Positions 42,551 through 52,043 are shown, counted from the first letter of the stretch. The stretch: DNA of 64,000 nucleotides from Bradyrhizobium sp. CB1650 (GCF_029761915.1 NZ_CP121695.1:1116001-1180000), one strand, 5' to 3'. The notes: generated by a model from the sequence alone, not told the origin. A program made the numbers and translations.

Positions 42551-43504
42551 ATGATCGCTCGACGATACATTCTCACCGCTGCACTGTTGCTTGCGGCCGC
42601 TGTCGCTTCGCCCGCGGGCGCGGACGACAAGCCCATCGAGATCCGCATTGGCACGCAGAAGGGCGGCTTCTTCCCGGCGGTGCGCCAGCGCCACACGCTG
42701 GAAGATGCCTTCAGGCCGCTCGGCATCGAGATCAAGTGGATCGACTTCCAGTTCGGCCCGCCGCTGCTCGAAGCCATCAATGTCGGCAGCGTCGATTTCG
42801 GCTTCGTCGGCGATACCCCGCCGATCTTTGCGCAGGCCGGTGGCGCGAAAATCCGCTACGTCGCGGCGGTGAAATCCGAGGGCGACAATCAGGCGATCAT
42901 CGTGCCGAAGGAGTCGTCGATCAAGACGCTCGCCGATCTCAGGGGCAAGCGCGTCGCCTTCGGCAAGGGATCGAGCGCGCATAATCTCCTGGTCGCGGCG
43001 CTGGAGAAGGCCGGTCTGTCCTGGGCCGACATCACGCCGGCACCGCTGGCGCCGGCCGATGCGACGGCGGCGTTCGTGAAGGGTTCGGTCGATGCCTGGT
43101 CGATCTGGGATCCTTATCTCGCGCTCGCCGAATTGAAGGAGAAGGCGCGCGTCATCGCCTTCGACAAGGACGTGCACAAGCCGAACGCCTTCTACATCGC
43201 CGGCGCCGCCTTCGTGGAGAAATATCCCGCCCTGGTCGCGAAGCTCAACGCGACGTTCGCCGCCGAAGGCGCATGGGCGGAGTCGCATCATGAGGAGGTT
43301 GCCAAGGCGCAGGCGGAGGCAACGGGCGTGAACATCGAGGCCGTCCGCCGCTTCGTCGATCGCTCCACCTATCGCGTGGTGCCGCTGGACGGAGAGACAA
43401 TTCGAAGCCAGCAGGCCATCGCCGATCGTTTTGCGAAACTCGGCCTGATCCCGAAGCCGGTCAGCGTCTCCGAGATCGTGTGGACGTGGACGCCCGGCTC
43501 CTGA
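42551..43504 (+). CDS. ssuA: Aliphatic sulfonate ABC transporter substrate-binding protein (SsuA-like)
   Basis: A 317-residue periplasmic protein with the signal peptide MIARRYILTAALLLAAAVAS and cleavage near AGA-DD. The SsuA/TauA fold is shown by IRIGTQKGGFFPAVRQRHTL, NVGSVDFGFVGDTPPIFAQ and VDAWSIWDPYLALAE. It would bind alkanesulfonates during sulfur limitation. No permease, ATPase or SsuD monooxygenase gene follows; the next gene is on the other strand. It must therefore work with components elsewhere or be a stand-alone copy. Confidence 0.9.
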   Translation: MIARRYILTAALLLAAAVASPAGADDKPIEIRIGTQKGGFFPAVRQRHTLEDAFRPLGIEIKWIDFQFGPPLLEAINVGSVDFGFVGDTPPIFAQAGGAKIRYVAAVKSEGDNQAIIVPKESSIKTLADLRGKRVAFGKGSSAHNLLVAALEKAGLSWADITPAPLAPADATAAFVKGSVDAWSIWDPYLALAELKEKARVIAFDKDVHKPNAFYIAGAAFVEKYPALVAKLNATFAAEGAWAESHHEEVAKAQAEATGVNIEAVRRFVDRSTYRVVPLDGETIRSQQAIADRFAKLGLIPKPVSVSEIVWTWTPGS

Positions 43505-43513
43505 GCCGGTGCA

Positions 43514-44017
43514 TCAATGCCGGCGGCGCGCCCTGGTGCGTGCCGCTTTCTTCGCGGCCGCGGAGCGGGTCTTGGCACCCTTGGTGCGGCTGGCCTTGCG
43601 CGCGGCGGCCGAGCGCGACGCGGCGCTGCGATGGCTCGCGGCGCGCTTGCCTTGCTTCGACAGCGCGCGGCGCGAAGCGGCTGATCGCGGCTCCTTCTTC
43701 AAGACTCCTTCCACCGCCCGCGACACGCGGGGCCGGCGCTTGGGATGCCGTTTGCCCTGACCGGCCTCATAGGCGTATTTGGCGCTGCGACGCGTCGCCT
43801 TCTTGGTCCGCCCCTTGCGGGGCGGTGGCAGGTCGACGCCGGCGCGGCGCGCCTCGGAAAGACCGATGGCAATGGCCTGGCGCGTCGAGCGCGCGCCATG
43901 CTTGCCCTTCCTGATCTTGTCGATCTCGTCCTTGACGAATTCGCCGGCCTGCGTGGTCGGCGACTTGCCTGCACGCTTGTCTTGCTTGGCTTTGCGAACG
44001 ACTTCCTGTCTTGGCAT
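43514..44017 (-). CDS. DUF6496-like basic protein with histone H1-like tail
   Basis: A 167-residue, very basic protein. Residues 1-65 form a conserved-looking head (GEFVKDEIDKIRKGKHGARSTR, AIAIGLSEARRAG) that I associate with DUF6496. Residues 70-167 are a Lys/Arg/Ala/Ser-rich tail with repeated A-A-R-K and R-S-A-A words, similar to eukaryotic histone H1 tails and bacterial nucleoid proteins. Binding to DNA or RNA is likely from composition. The gene converges with ssuA, with 9 bases between the stops. Confidence 0.75.
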   Translation of the reverse strand: MPRQEVVRKAKQDKRAGKSPTTQAGEFVKDEIDKIRKGKHGARSTRQAIAIGLSEARRAGVDLPPPRKGRTKKATRRSAKYAYEAGQGKRHPKRRPRVSRAVEGVLKKEPRSAASRRALSKQGKRAASHRSAASRSAAARKASRTKGAKTRSAAAKKAARTRARRRH

Positions 44018-44087
44018 GGGTCAAGTTCCCCTTTTGGATTCGCAGGGATATCTGACCGCAACGCATAGGGCGGAAGATTGATCCGTC

Positions 44088-44870
44088 TCAGTTCCTGAGC
44101 GCCGTCAGCAATTCGTCAGGTCGCTCGGCCATGATCATGTGGCCTGCGCCCGGCACCACGACGGTCTTCGCATGTGGGATCGCAGCCGCGAGCGCCTTGC
44201 CGGCCTTCGCCGGCGTCATCATGTCCCGTTCGCCGAGGATGAGCGTGGTCGGCACCTTGACGCCGGCGGCAGCGGTGAGTGCATTCGCATAGGAATTGCA
44301 GGCGGACAGATCCCTGAACAGCACGCCCGGCTCGCAAGCTTTAAGCACTGCCTGCGCGCCGCCATGCATCCACAGCCCCGGCGCGAGGCTGCCGCCGAGC
44401 TCGGCCTTGAAGCCGAGGCCCCAGATCGAGACCATGTCGATGGCATCCTGATCGTTCGCTTCGGCGGCCTTCAAGAGGTCCGGTCCGACCGCCATGGTCG
44501 CGGCGGTGCCGATCAGGCTCAGCGCGGAGACCCTGTCAGGATGCCGCGCCGCGGTCTCCAGCGAGATCAGCGATCCCATGGAGTGGCCGATCAGATGCGC
44601 CTTTGCCGTGCCGGCGGCATTGAGCAACGCGGCCGTCCAGTCGGCCATCTCCGCGATGCTCGAGAGCGAGGGGCCGGTCGAACGGCCGTGACCGGGCAGG
44701 TCAGGCGCCAGCACCGAGAAGCCATGATGGGCGAACCAGCGCGTGTGCAGCGCCCAGGTCGAATGGTCGAAGCCTGCGCCATGGATGAACACCACCACCG
44801 GCAGGGACTTGTCGAATTCGCGGCCGCCGGTCGCGACAAACACCTCGGCGCGGTTGACGGAGAGCTTCAT
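44088..44870 (-). CDS. Alpha/beta hydrolase
   Basis: A 260-residue hydrolase from the ATG at 44870. FIHGAGFDHSTW forms the oxyanion region, GHSMGS holds the nucleophile Ser, GERDMMTP the Asp and GAGHMIMAE the His. The substrate is not identifiable. It lies 4 bases after the metY stop in the same direction, so it is probably co-transcribed, which may point to ester hydrolysis in methionine or homoserine metabolism, but this is speculative. Confidence 0.87.
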   Translation of the reverse strand: MKLSVNRAEVFVATGGREFDKSLPVVVFIHGAGFDHSTWALHTRWFAHHGFSVLAPDLPGHGRSTGPSLSSIAEMADWTAALLNAAGTAKAHLIGHSMGSLISLETAARHPDRVSALSLIGTAATMAVGPDLLKAAEANDQDAIDMVSIWGLGFKAELGGSLAPGLWMHGGAQAVLKACEPGVLFRDLSACNSYANALTAAAGVKVPTTLILGERDMMTPAKAGKALAAAIPHAKTVVVPGAGHMIMAERPDELLTALRN

Positions 44871-44874
44871 GGCT

Positions 44875-46170
44875 TCAGACCTTTTGCGAGATGCGTAGCG
44901 CTTGGGCGAGATCGTCGATGATGTCGGAGGCCGTCTCGATGCCGACCGACAGCCGCACCAGTTCCTCGCCGACACCGGCCGCCTTGAGCTGCTCGGCATC
45001 CATCTGCTGATGCGTGGTGCTGGCGGGGTGGATCACCAGCGTCTTGGCGTCGCCGACATTGGCGAGATGGCTGATCATGCGCAGCGACTCGATGAATTTG
45101 CGGCCCGCGGCCCGCCCGCCCTTGATGCCGAAGGAGACGATCGAGCCGGCCCCGCGCGGCAGCAATTGCTTTGCCAGTTGATAGTCGGGATGCGTCTCCA
45201 GCGAAGGATGCAGCACCCAGTCCACCGCCTTGTTGGCCTTCAGCGCCTCCAGCACCAGATGCGTGTTCTGCATGTGACGGTCCATGCGCACGCCGAGCGT
45301 CTCCACGCCCTGCAGGAGCTGGAACGCGTTGGTCGGCGACAGGCAGGCGCCGAAATCGCGCAAGCCCTCCGTGCGCGCGCGCATGATGAAGGCGGCGGTG
45401 CCGAACTGCTCGTCGAAGACGATGCCGTGATAGCCGCCATACGGCTCGGTCAGCACGCCGAACTTGCCGGATGCGCGCCAATCGAAGCGGCCGCCGTCGA
45501 CGATCACACCGCCGATCGCGATGCCATGGCCGCCGATCCATTTGGTCGCCGAATGCATGACGATGTCGGCCCCGAGCTCGATCGGGCGGCTGAGATAGGG
45601 GGTGGCAAAGGTGTTGTCGATCAGAAGCGGGATTTTCGCATCATGCGCGATGGCCGCGACCTTGGGGATGTCCAGCACCTCCAGACCGGGATTGCCGATG
45701 GTCTCGCCGATCACGAGCCTGGTGTTCGGCCCGATCGCCGAGCGGAATGCGTCGAGGTCGCGCGGCTTGACGAAAGTGGTGGTGATGCCGAAGCGCGGCA
45801 GCGTGTGCGCCAGGAGGTTGATGGTGCCGCCATAGAGCGAGCTCGACGCCACGATGTGGTCGCCTGCATTGAGAAGAGTGGCGATGGCCAGGTGCATCGC
45901 CGCCTGACCGCTTGCGGTGCAGATCGCGCCAACGCCGCCTTCCAGCGCGGCGAGACGCTCCTCGAGCACGCCCGTGGTCGGATTGGAGATGCGCGTATAG
46001 ATGTGGCCGGCGCGCTCGAGGTTGAACAGCGCCGCCGCGTGATCGGAATCCTGGAACACGTAGGACGTGGTCTGGTAGATCGGCACCGCACGGGCACCGG
46101 TCGCAGGATCCGGATGCTGGCCCGCATGCAGGCTCAGGGTCTCAAAGGCAGGCGGCTTGGGCGCGGGCAT
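44875..46170 (-). CDS. metY: O-acetylhomoserine aminocarboxypropyltransferase (MetY)
   Basis: A 431-residue Cys/Met-metabolism PLP enzyme. The cofactor lysine is Lys210 in [11 protein letters not shown], and [31 protein letters not shown] is the typical MetY beginning. It makes homocysteine from O-acetylhomoserine and sulfide, the direct sulfhydrylation route. It is first in a two-gene unit with the alpha/beta hydrolase. The upstream region was examined for a SAM-II riboswitch without a convincing match. Confidence 0.92.
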   Translation of the reverse strand: MPAPKPPAFETLSLHAGQHPDPATGARAVPIYQTTSYVFQDSDHAAALFNLERAGHIYTRISNPTTGVLEERLAALEGGVGAICTASGQAAMHLAIATLLNAGDHIVASSSLYGGTINLLAHTLPRFGITTTFVKPRDLDAFRSAIGPNTRLVIGETIGNPGLEVLDIPKVAAIAHDAKIPLLIDNTFATPYLSRPIELGADIVMHSATKWIGGHGIAIGGVIVDGGRFDWRASGKFGVLTEPYGGYHGIVFDEQFGTAAFIMRARTEGLRDFGACLSPTNAFQLLQGVETLGVRMDRHMQNTHLVLEALKANKAVDWVLHPSLETHPDYQLAKQLLPRGAGSIVSFGIKGGRAAGRKFIESLRMISHLANVGDAKTLVIHPASTTHQQMDAEQLKAAGVGEELVRLSVGIETASDIIDDLAQALRISQKV

Positions 46171-46304
46171 GCTTGGCCTCGTTGGTCAGTCGGCGGAGGC
46201 GGCCCTTGTGCCACAAATCGACGCGCTGCGTCAGCCCATTGACAGCGCCGCGTGACGCTGCGCAGCGCTTATGCGAAATAGATCAAAGCGAGCTGCACCG
46301 CGGC

Positions 46305-46460
46305 GAAGGTGCGCTCCCTCGCCCCGCTTGCGGGGAGAGGGTTGGGGTGAGGGGGACTCTCCGCGGGGGCGGTGAAAGCCAGACTCGCGGGAGCTCCCCT
46401 CACCCGGATCGCACCTTCCGATGCGATCCGACCTCCCCGCAGGCGGGGCGAGGTGAAGTG
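46305..46460. repeat. Palindromic CCCTCGCCCCGC-type intergenic repeat
   Basis: CCCTCGCCCCGCTTGCGGGG at the left and CCCCGCAGGCGGGGCGAGG at the right are inverted arms. GGGTGAGGGGGACTCTCCGC and GAGCTCCCCTCACCC pair further in, and a CGCATCGGAAGG-type hairpin lies within the right half. The element lies downstream of the IclR gene and upstream of metY. The remaining bases of this 304-base gap (46171-46300) are the metY promoter region, where I see a CGCTGCGCAGCG palindrome but no gene. Confidence 0.6.
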
Positions 46461-46474
46461 GCACCGTCCTCGCT

Positions 46475-47269
46475 TTAGCCCAGACCGGTCCGGATGTTCT
46501 GCTCGATGGCGCGGGCTTCGCGCAGCAGGATGTCCACGATCTCCTGCTCGCGGCGCGGGCCGAGCCGCGTCCGTACGGCGGAGACCGTCATTGCCGCGGC
46601 CGGCCGTCCGTCGGGGGTCTTGATCCAGGTGGAGATCGATTTCGTCCCCTGCACCAGGCCGATCTCGCGCAAATTGTATCCCCGCCGCCGCGCCGCGGTG
46701 ACCTGGGCGAGCACGGTTGCGACATCGGTCCGGTAGGCGTCAAACCGCGTCTTGTTGGCTGCGATGATTTCTCGCGCGTCCTGCGCCGCCATCGCGGCGA
46801 GGATCGCGACGCCCGCGCTGCTGACGCCGAGCGGCCGGCGCGCGCCGACCTCGATCGAGAGCACCTGGATCGGATAGGCGCCGATCCTGCGGTCGACGCA
46901 CAGCGTGTCGTTTCCGGTCCGCACCGTCAGGAACAGCGTGTCGCCGATGTCGGCCGATGCGCGCCGCAGCGAAGGGCCTGCCGCAACCAGCAGCGGCGAA
47001 GGCCGGGGGCGGGCGAGCGCCAGTTCCGGCACCTGGTTGCCGATCGCGTAACGGCCGCTCCTGCCGTGGCGCTCGACGATACCTTCCTCGATCAGCACGT
47101 GGACGATGCGATGCACGGTCGGACGGGTGAGGCCGGTTGCCCGCACGACCTCGGTCAGTGGCACGCCGTCCTCGCGGCCTGCGGCAAGGATGCGCAGCAC
47201 CGCGAGCGCGCGCCGGATCGCCTGCGCGCCCTGGCGGGGTTCCGTGGAAGGGTTGGGCGTCTTGTCCAT
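46475..47269 (-). CDS. IclR family transcriptional regulator
   Basis: A 264-residue regulator from the ATG at 47269; the frame opens at 47323, but that start would lie beyond the inverted repeat. The N-terminal winged helix (LTEVVRATGLTRPTVHRIVHVLI, residues about 20-80) and the C-terminal GAF-like effector domain (LGVSSAGVAILAAMA, RRRGYNLREIGLVQGTKSIS) are typical. It is divergent from the catabolic operon beginning at 47411 and likely controls it in response to an aromatic or dicarboxylic acid. Confidence 0.9.
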   Translation of the reverse strand: MDKTPNPSTEPRQGAQAIRRALAVLRILAAGREDGVPLTEVVRATGLTRPTVHRIVHVLIEEGIVERHGRSGRYAIGNQVPELALARPRPSPLLVAAGPSLRRASADIGDTLFLTVRTGNDTLCVDRRIGAYPIQVLSIEVGARRPLGVSSAGVAILAAMAAQDAREIIAANKTRFDAYRTDVATVLAQVTAARRRGYNLREIGLVQGTKSISTWIKTPDGRPAAAMTVSAVRTRLGPRREQEIVDILLREARAIEQNIRTGLG

Positions 47270-47281
47270 ATTATGGACAAG
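47261..47281. promoter_or_regulatory. Probable IclR operator overlapping its own start
   Basis: CTTGTCCAT (47261-47269) and ATGGACAAG (47273-47281) are perfect 9-base inverted copies around 3 bases. The left arm contains the IclR start codon in complement. The position between divergent genes suits autoregulation and control of the operon at 47411. Confidence 0.65.
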
Positions 47282-47410
47282 AACCGCACAATTCCGTCGA
47301 CAGGTAAAGTCCGGAATCGACACATTGCGTTGGATCGAGGCGCTGCGCGCGGCGCCGATGGACTTTCAAGAAGAAGAGGGCGGGCCCGGATCCGCTCGTG
47401 GGAGGCTGAG

Positions 47411-48376
47411 ATGAGATTGTCCTGGATAGCCATGGCTGCGATGGCGGCGATGCTGGCGGGTCCCGCGTCGGGCCAGCAATGGCCGGCGCGCAACGTCAAG
47501 CTGATCGTGCCCTATCCGGCCGGCGGCAATGTCGACAGCGCGGCCCGCATCATCGCCGACAAGCTCCAGGAGCGTCTCGGCCAGCCCTTCATCATCGAGA
47601 ACAAGGCCGGTGCCGGCGGCATGATCGCCGGCGAGGCCTTCGCGAAATCGCCGAACGACGGCTACACGCTGTTCGTCGGCGCCAACGGTCCGGTGCTGTT
47701 CGCGACCGAGATCAACAAGCGCGACGCCTATAGCTGGAAGCGGGATTTCCTCCCCATCTCGACCATCTCGATGACGCCGCTGGTGCTCGAGGTCCACCCC
47801 TCCGTCCAGGCTACCAACTTCAAGGAGTTTCTCGCGCTTGCCAAGCGCGAGCCCGGCAAGCTGACGATGGCCTCGCCCGGTCCGGGAACCACCAATCATC
47901 TCCTCAGCGAATTGATGCAGTCGACGCTCGGGTTGCAGTGGGTCACCGCGCATTATCGCGGCAACGCGCCGGCGACCAACGACCTGCTCGGCGGCCAGGT
48001 GCAGTTCGCCTTTGACCAGCTTTCGGTGAGCCTGCAATACATCAAGACCGGCCTGTTCCGCGCGCTTGCCGTCACCAGCCCGCATCGCCTGAAAGCACTG
48101 CCCGACGTGCCGACCTTCGCCGAGCTCGGCTACAGGGATTTCGACGCACAGACCTTCACCGGCCTGTTCGCGCCCGCCGGCACGCCGGCGCCGATCGTGG
48201 ACAAGCTGCATGAGACGCTCGTCGCGATCCTGAAGGACCCCGGCGTGGTGGACAAGTTCGACAAGCTCGGCGCGGAAGCGGTCGCCATGACGCCGGGCGA
48301 GTTCACCTCCTATCTGGAGCGCGAGGACGCCAAGTGGATTCCGATCGTGCGCAAAGCGAACATCAAGGCTGACTGA
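47411..48376 (+). CDS. Tripartite tricarboxylate transporter substrate-binding protein (Bug/TctC family)
   Basis: The ATG at 47411 follows GGAGG and begins a signal peptide (MRLSWIAMAAMAAMLAGPAS). The 321-residue periplasmic protein has the Bug-family start VKLIVPYPAGGNVDSAARI, ENKAGAGGMIAGEAFAKS and the aspartate/amide loops for carboxylate ligands. No TctA/TctB permease genes are present in the operon; an MFS gene provides transport instead. The protein could act as a sensor or with a permease elsewhere. Confidence 0.9.
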   Translation: MRLSWIAMAAMAAMLAGPASGQQWPARNVKLIVPYPAGGNVDSAARIIADKLQERLGQPFIIENKAGAGGMIAGEAFAKSPNDGYTLFVGANGPVLFATEINKRDAYSWKRDFLPISTISMTPLVLEVHPSVQATNFKEFLALAKREPGKLTMASPGPGTTNHLLSELMQSTLGLQWVTAHYRGNAPATNDLLGGQVQFAFDQLSVSLQYIKTGLFRALAVTSPHRLKALPDVPTFAELGYRDFDAQTFTGLFAPAGTPAPIVDKLHETLVAILKDPGVVDKFDKLGAEAVAMTPGEFTSYLEREDAKWIPIVRKANIKAD

Positions 48377-48379
48377 TCG

Positions 48380-48997
48380 ATGCAGATCGACCCCAGCGAT
48401 CTCGGCGCGGAGCGCATCTATAGGCTGATGACCGGCATCGTGGTGCCACGACCGATCGCCTGGGTGACCAGCCTGTCGCGGAGCGGCGTGCTCAACCTCG
48501 CGCCCTTCAGCGCCTTCACCTTCGTCTCGCAGAAGCCGCCGATGCTCGCCATCAGCGTCGGTCGCAAGGGCGACGATTACAAGGACACTGCGCACAACAT
48601 CCTCGACACCGAGGAATACGTGATCCACATCGCCGATACGCCACTGTTGAATGCGGTGCACGACAGCTCCGTCGAACATCCGCCCGAGGTCAGCGAGGTC
48701 GAGGCGCTCGGCCTCGAGACGCTCGCCAGCGAGCGCATCAAGGTGCCGCGGCTTGCGGCCGCGCCGGTCGCGATGGAATGCCGCTTCCGGCAGTGCCTCG
48801 AATTCGGCGAAGCCCGCAGTCGGCTCGTCGTCGGCGAGGTCGTGATGTTCCACCTCCGCGACGGCCTCGTGAACAACGGCAAGGTCGAGACCGAGGCGCT
48901 CGATCCGATCGCCCGCATCGGCGGACCGCGCTATGCCCGCCTCGGCGAGATCGTGACGCTGCGCGCCGTCTTCCAGACTCCCAAATCGACCGATTGA
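48380..48997 (+). CDS. Flavin reductase family (DIM6/NTAB) protein
   Basis: A 205-residue FMN-binding split-barrel protein starting 3 bases after the binding-protein stop. VVPRPIAWVTSLSRSGVLNLAPFSAFT and PPMLAISVGRKGDDYKDTAHNI are family signatures. Members reduce flavin for a two-component monooxygenase or act as oxidoreductases themselves. No partner oxygenase is in the operon. Confidence 0.87.
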   Translation: MQIDPSDLGAERIYRLMTGIVVPRPIAWVTSLSRSGVLNLAPFSAFTFVSQKPPMLAISVGRKGDDYKDTAHNILDTEEYVIHIADTPLLNAVHDSSVEHPPEVSEVEALGLETLASERIKVPRLAAAPVAMECRFRQCLEFGEARSRLVVGEVVMFHLRDGLVNNGKVETEALDPIARIGGPRYARLGEIVTLRAVFQTPKSTD

Positions 48998-49033
48998 GCG
49001 CGGTCGAGACACTTCCCAGGACGTACGCTTCTG

Positions 49034-50359
49034 ATGACTGATCACTCCTCTAGTGCCGAATTCGGGACCTATTCGCGCCGCGAACGCGCCGCGATCATCG
49101 TCTCTTGCATGCTCGGCTTCGCGCTCGATCTCTATGACGTGCTGATCATGCCGTTCCTGATGAACTCGATCCAGGGCTCGCTCGGGATCTCGCTGACGCA
49201 AGTTGCGAGCGTCACCAGCCTGACGCTGATTGGGTCGGTGATCGGCGGCGCGCTGTTCGGGTGGCTCGGCGATCGCATCGGTCGCAAGCAGGCGCTCCAG
49301 CTCACGCTCGGCGTATTCGCGATCGGCTCGATCGCATCCGCCTTCGCGTGGGACTATGCCAGCCTCGCAGTGCTGCGCTTCATCACCGGCGTCGGCCTCG
49401 GCGGCGAGTGGGGCGCCGGCATGGTGCTGTTCAATGAGGCCTGGAACAAGGATCGCCGCGGGCTCGGCAGCGCGTTCATCCAGGGCAGCGCGGTCATCGC
49501 GAGCGCCGGCGCCTCCATCGTCGGGGTATGGGCGACCACCTCGTTCAGCCCGGATTGGGGCTGGCGCATTGCGCTGCTGACCGGCGGCTCGCCGATCGTC
49601 CTGATGATCTTCATTCGCTTCTTCATGCCGGAATCGAAGGCGTGGCTGCAGTTCGACCGCGCCCGCAAGAGCGGTCTGGTCAAACGGAAAGCGAAGACCG
49701 CCAACACGCTGCTCCTGATGTTCCAGGGCCGGCTGCTGCCGATCTCGATCATGTGCCTCACCTGGATGATGGCCTACATGTTCGCCTATTACGGCATCGT
49801 CGTCTTCATGCCGACCCTGATGCAGAAGTCGCTCGGCGCGCCGCCGGACGTCGTGCGCAACGTCTCCGTCATCGCTTCCGTCGTCGGCGGCTGCTCCTAT
49901 CTGACCATGGGGCTCCTCAACGACGCCTTCGGCCGCCGCTTTGGTGCGCTGCTGCCGGGACTCTCCTGGGGTGTCATGGCCTGCGCGCTCTATCTGTTCG
50001 CGCATGACAAGTTTGCCGGACACCTGCTCGGCTTCCCGATGTTCTGGACCTACATCGCCTTCGTCATCGGCAATTCCGCGCTCGGCGTGGTCGGCACCTG
50101 GCTGTCCGAGATCTATCCGATCGAGGTGCGATCGACCGCGGTGTCCTTCATCTACATGGCCGGCCGCGGGGTCGGCAGCCTTGCGCCGGTGGTTGTGCCG
50201 CTCGCGGCCGCGTCCTTCGGCGGCGAGCTCGCCATGGGCATGCTGATCGTCGTGCCTGCCATCGTCCTGTTTCTGGCAATGACCCTATCGCTGCCCGAGA
50301 CGCGCGGGCGCGAGCTCGCCGCGGTCGATGATGCCCGTCGCGCCGGTCACGCCGCCTGA
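49034..50359 (+). CDS. MFS transporter, aromatic-acid/sugar-acid symporter type
   Basis: A 441-residue, 12-helix transporter. Motif A appears as GWLGDRIGRKQ, and the GVGLGGEWGAGMVLFNE and GTWLSEIYPIEVRSTA segments match the AAHS/MHS-like carboxylate-proton symporters. It should import the compound degraded by this operon, probably an aromatic or dicarboxylic acid. It lies 36 bases after the flavin reductase gene. Confidence 0.88.
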   Translation: MTDHSSSAEFGTYSRRERAAIIVSCMLGFALDLYDVLIMPFLMNSIQGSLGISLTQVASVTSLTLIGSVIGGALFGWLGDRIGRKQALQLTLGVFAIGSIASAFAWDYASLAVLRFITGVGLGGEWGAGMVLFNEAWNKDRRGLGSAFIQGSAVIASAGASIVGVWATTSFSPDWGWRIALLTGGSPIVLMIFIRFFMPESKAWLQFDRARKSGLVKRKAKTANTLLLMFQGRLLPISIMCLTWMMAYMFAYYGIVVFMPTLMQKSLGAPPDVVRNVSVIASVVGGCSYLTMGLLNDAFGRRFGALLPGLSWGVMACALYLFAHDKFAGHLLGFPMFWTYIAFVIGNSALGVVGTWLSEIYPIEVRSTAVSFIYMAGRGVGSLAPVVVPLAAASFGGELAMGMLIVVPAIVLFLAMTLSLPETRGRELAAVDDARRAGHAA

Positions 50360-50376
50360 CAATTGGGAGAACGACA

Positions 50377-51237
50377 ATGCGACTGCTGAGCTATCTGGTG
50401 GACGGGGAGCTGCGTTACGGCGCGGCCGTCGAAGGTGGTGTCGTCGACCTGACCAGACGGATTGGCCGCGACTTCTCCGATGTGAAAGCGCTGATCGCAG
50501 CCAACGCGTTGGCGGACGCGCAAGAAGCTGTGACCGGACAGAAGCCCGACTACGGGCTGACGGATCTGGTCCTGCTTCCGCCGGTGCTCGCCCCGGAAAA
50601 GTTCTGGTGCATCGGCGTCAATTACGCCGAGCGCAACGCCGAGTACAAGGACAACTCGGATCTGCCGAAATATCCGAGCCTGTTCGTGCGCAGCATGTCC
50701 TCGATGACCGGCTCCGGCCAGCCGATCGAGAAGCCGAACGTGTCGGAACAGCTCGACTACGAGGGCGAGCTGGTCATCGTGATCGGTCGGGGCGGTCGAC
50801 ACATTCCGCGCGAAAAAGCCTGGTCGCACATTTTCGGCATGACGCTGTGCAACGAGGGCACCGTGCGCGACTGGTTGCGCCACGGCAAGTTCAACGTCAC
50901 GCAGGGCAAGAATTTCGATCGCTCCGGCAGCATCGGCCCTTGGATCGTCACGGCGGACGAGCTCGATCCGCGCGGTCCGCACGATATCGTCACGCGCGTG
51001 AACGGCGAGGTGCGCCAGCAGGACACGACCGAACGGCTGATGTTCCCGTTCGACTTCTTGATCTCCTATCTCTCCACCTTCGCCACGCTGAAGCCGGGCG
51101 ACATGATCGTGACGGGCACGCCGACCGGAGCCGGCGCGCGTTTCAATCCCCCGCGATGGCTCAAGGTCGGTGACGTCGTCGAGGTCGAGTCGCGCCGCAT
51201 CGGCGTGCTCAGCAACACGGTGGCGGCGGAGCAGTAG
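50377..51237 (+). CDS. Fumarylacetoacetate hydrolase family protein
   Basis: A 286-residue FAH-fold enzyme: a small N-terminal domain, then the catalytic domain starting [18 protein letters not shown]. The metal-binding region is [15 protein letters not shown], and [11 protein letters not shown] and [11 protein letters not shown] follow. Such enzymes hydrolyse or decarboxylate beta-diketo or 2-oxo acids from ring cleavage. The start is preceded by GGGAG. It is next to an HpaH-like hydratase, a pairing seen in homoprotocatechuate and meta-cleavage pathways. Confidence 0.9.
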   Translation: MRLLSYLVDGELRYGAAVEGGVVDLTRRIGRDFSDVKALIAANALADAQEAVTGQKPDYGLTDLVLLPPVLAPEKFWCIGVNYAERNAEYKDNSDLPKYPSLFVRSMSSMTGSGQPIEKPNVSEQLDYEGELVIVIGRGGRHIPREKAWSHIFGMTLCNEGTVRDWLRHGKFNVTQGKNFDRSGSIGPWIVTADELDPRGPHDIVTRVNGEVRQQDTTERLMFPFDFLISYLSTFATLKPGDMIVTGTPTGAGARFNPPRWLKVGDVVEVESRRIGVLSNTVAAEQ

Positions 51238-51239
51238 CC

Positions 51240-52043
51240 ATGCTCGACACCGCCACGATTGAAGGTCTCGCTGCGCGCCTCGATGAAGCCGAGCGCACCA
51301 AGACGCTGATCCCGATGTTTTCGAAGGACCATCCCGGCATCACCATCGCGGATGCCTATGCCATCCAGCGCGCCTGGACCAAGCTCCAGCTCGGCCGCGG
51401 CCGCGTCATCAAGGGCCACAAGATCGGTCTGACCTCGAAGGCGATGCAGAACGCGGTCGGCATCGCTGAACCCGATTACGGCGTGCTGTTCGCCGACATG
51501 TTCTATGCCGACGCCGGCCCCATTCCGTTCGATCGCTTTCACGCGCCGCGAATCGAGGTCGAGCTCGCCTTCGTGCTGAAGGCACCGCTGCGCGGGCCGG
51601 ACTGCACCATCTTCGACGTGCTCAACGCCACCGACTACGTGACGCCGGCGCTCGAGATCCTGGAGACGCGCATGCATCGTGTCGATCCCGAGACCGGCAA
51701 GAGCCGCAAGGCCATGGACACGATCTCGGACAATGCAGCGAACGCGGCGCTGGTGCTGGGCGGCCGGCCGTTCCGCCCGATGGACGCAGACTTGCGCTGG
51801 ATCGGCGCGCTGTTGTTCCGCAACGGCGAGGTCGAGGAGACGGGGCTTGCCGCCGGCGTGCTCAACCATCCCGCCAACGGGATCGCCTGGCTCGCCAACC
51901 GGCTCGCGCCGCACGACGAATATCTCGCCGCCGGCGAGGTCGTGCTGGCGGGATCTTTCACGCGGCCGGTCGACATCCGCCCCGGCGACACCTTCCACGC
52001 CGATTACGGCGGGTTCGGTTCGGTGTCGTGCCAGTTCGTCTGA
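51240..52043 (+). CDS. 2-oxo-hept-4-ene-1,7-dioate hydratase-like enzyme (MhpD/HpaH family)
   Basis: A 267-residue member of the hydratase/decarboxylase family. [35 protein letters not shown] is the typical N-terminal region and [18 protein letters not shown] the metal-binding strand. It would hydrate a 2-hydroxydienoate or oxo-heptenedioate. It lies 2 bases after the FAH gene. The match is best with HpaH, but decarboxylase relatives have the same fold, so the exact reaction is open. Confidence 0.87.
   Translation: MLDTATIEGLAARLDEAERTKTLIPMFSKDHPGITIADAYAIQRAWTKLQLGRGRVIKGHKIGLTSKAMQNAVGIAEPDYGVLFADMFYADAGPIPFDRFHAPRIEVELAFVLKAPLRGPDCTIFDVLNATDYVTPALEILETRMHRVDPETGKSRKAMDTISDNAANAALVLGGRPFRPMDADLRWIGALLFRNGEVEETGLAAGVLNHPANGIAWLANRLAPHDEYLAAGEVVLAGSFTRPVDIRPGDTFHADYGGFGSVSCQFV

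Noticed and set aside
44902..46242. A 446-residue plus-strand frame opposite metY
   Set aside because: It is an antisense shadow of a PLP enzyme with intact active-site motifs.
46171..46300. A SAM-II riboswitch before metY
   Set aside because: A GATTTGTGG-like word occurs on the minus strand, but the paired P1 stem and the conserved A-rich 3' segment of SAM-II are not found. A covariance search would settle it.
47366..50023. An 885-residue minus-strand frame opposite the TctC, flavin reductase and MFS genes
   Set aside because: Three genes with signatures and ribosome sites occupy the other strand; the frame has no domain pattern.
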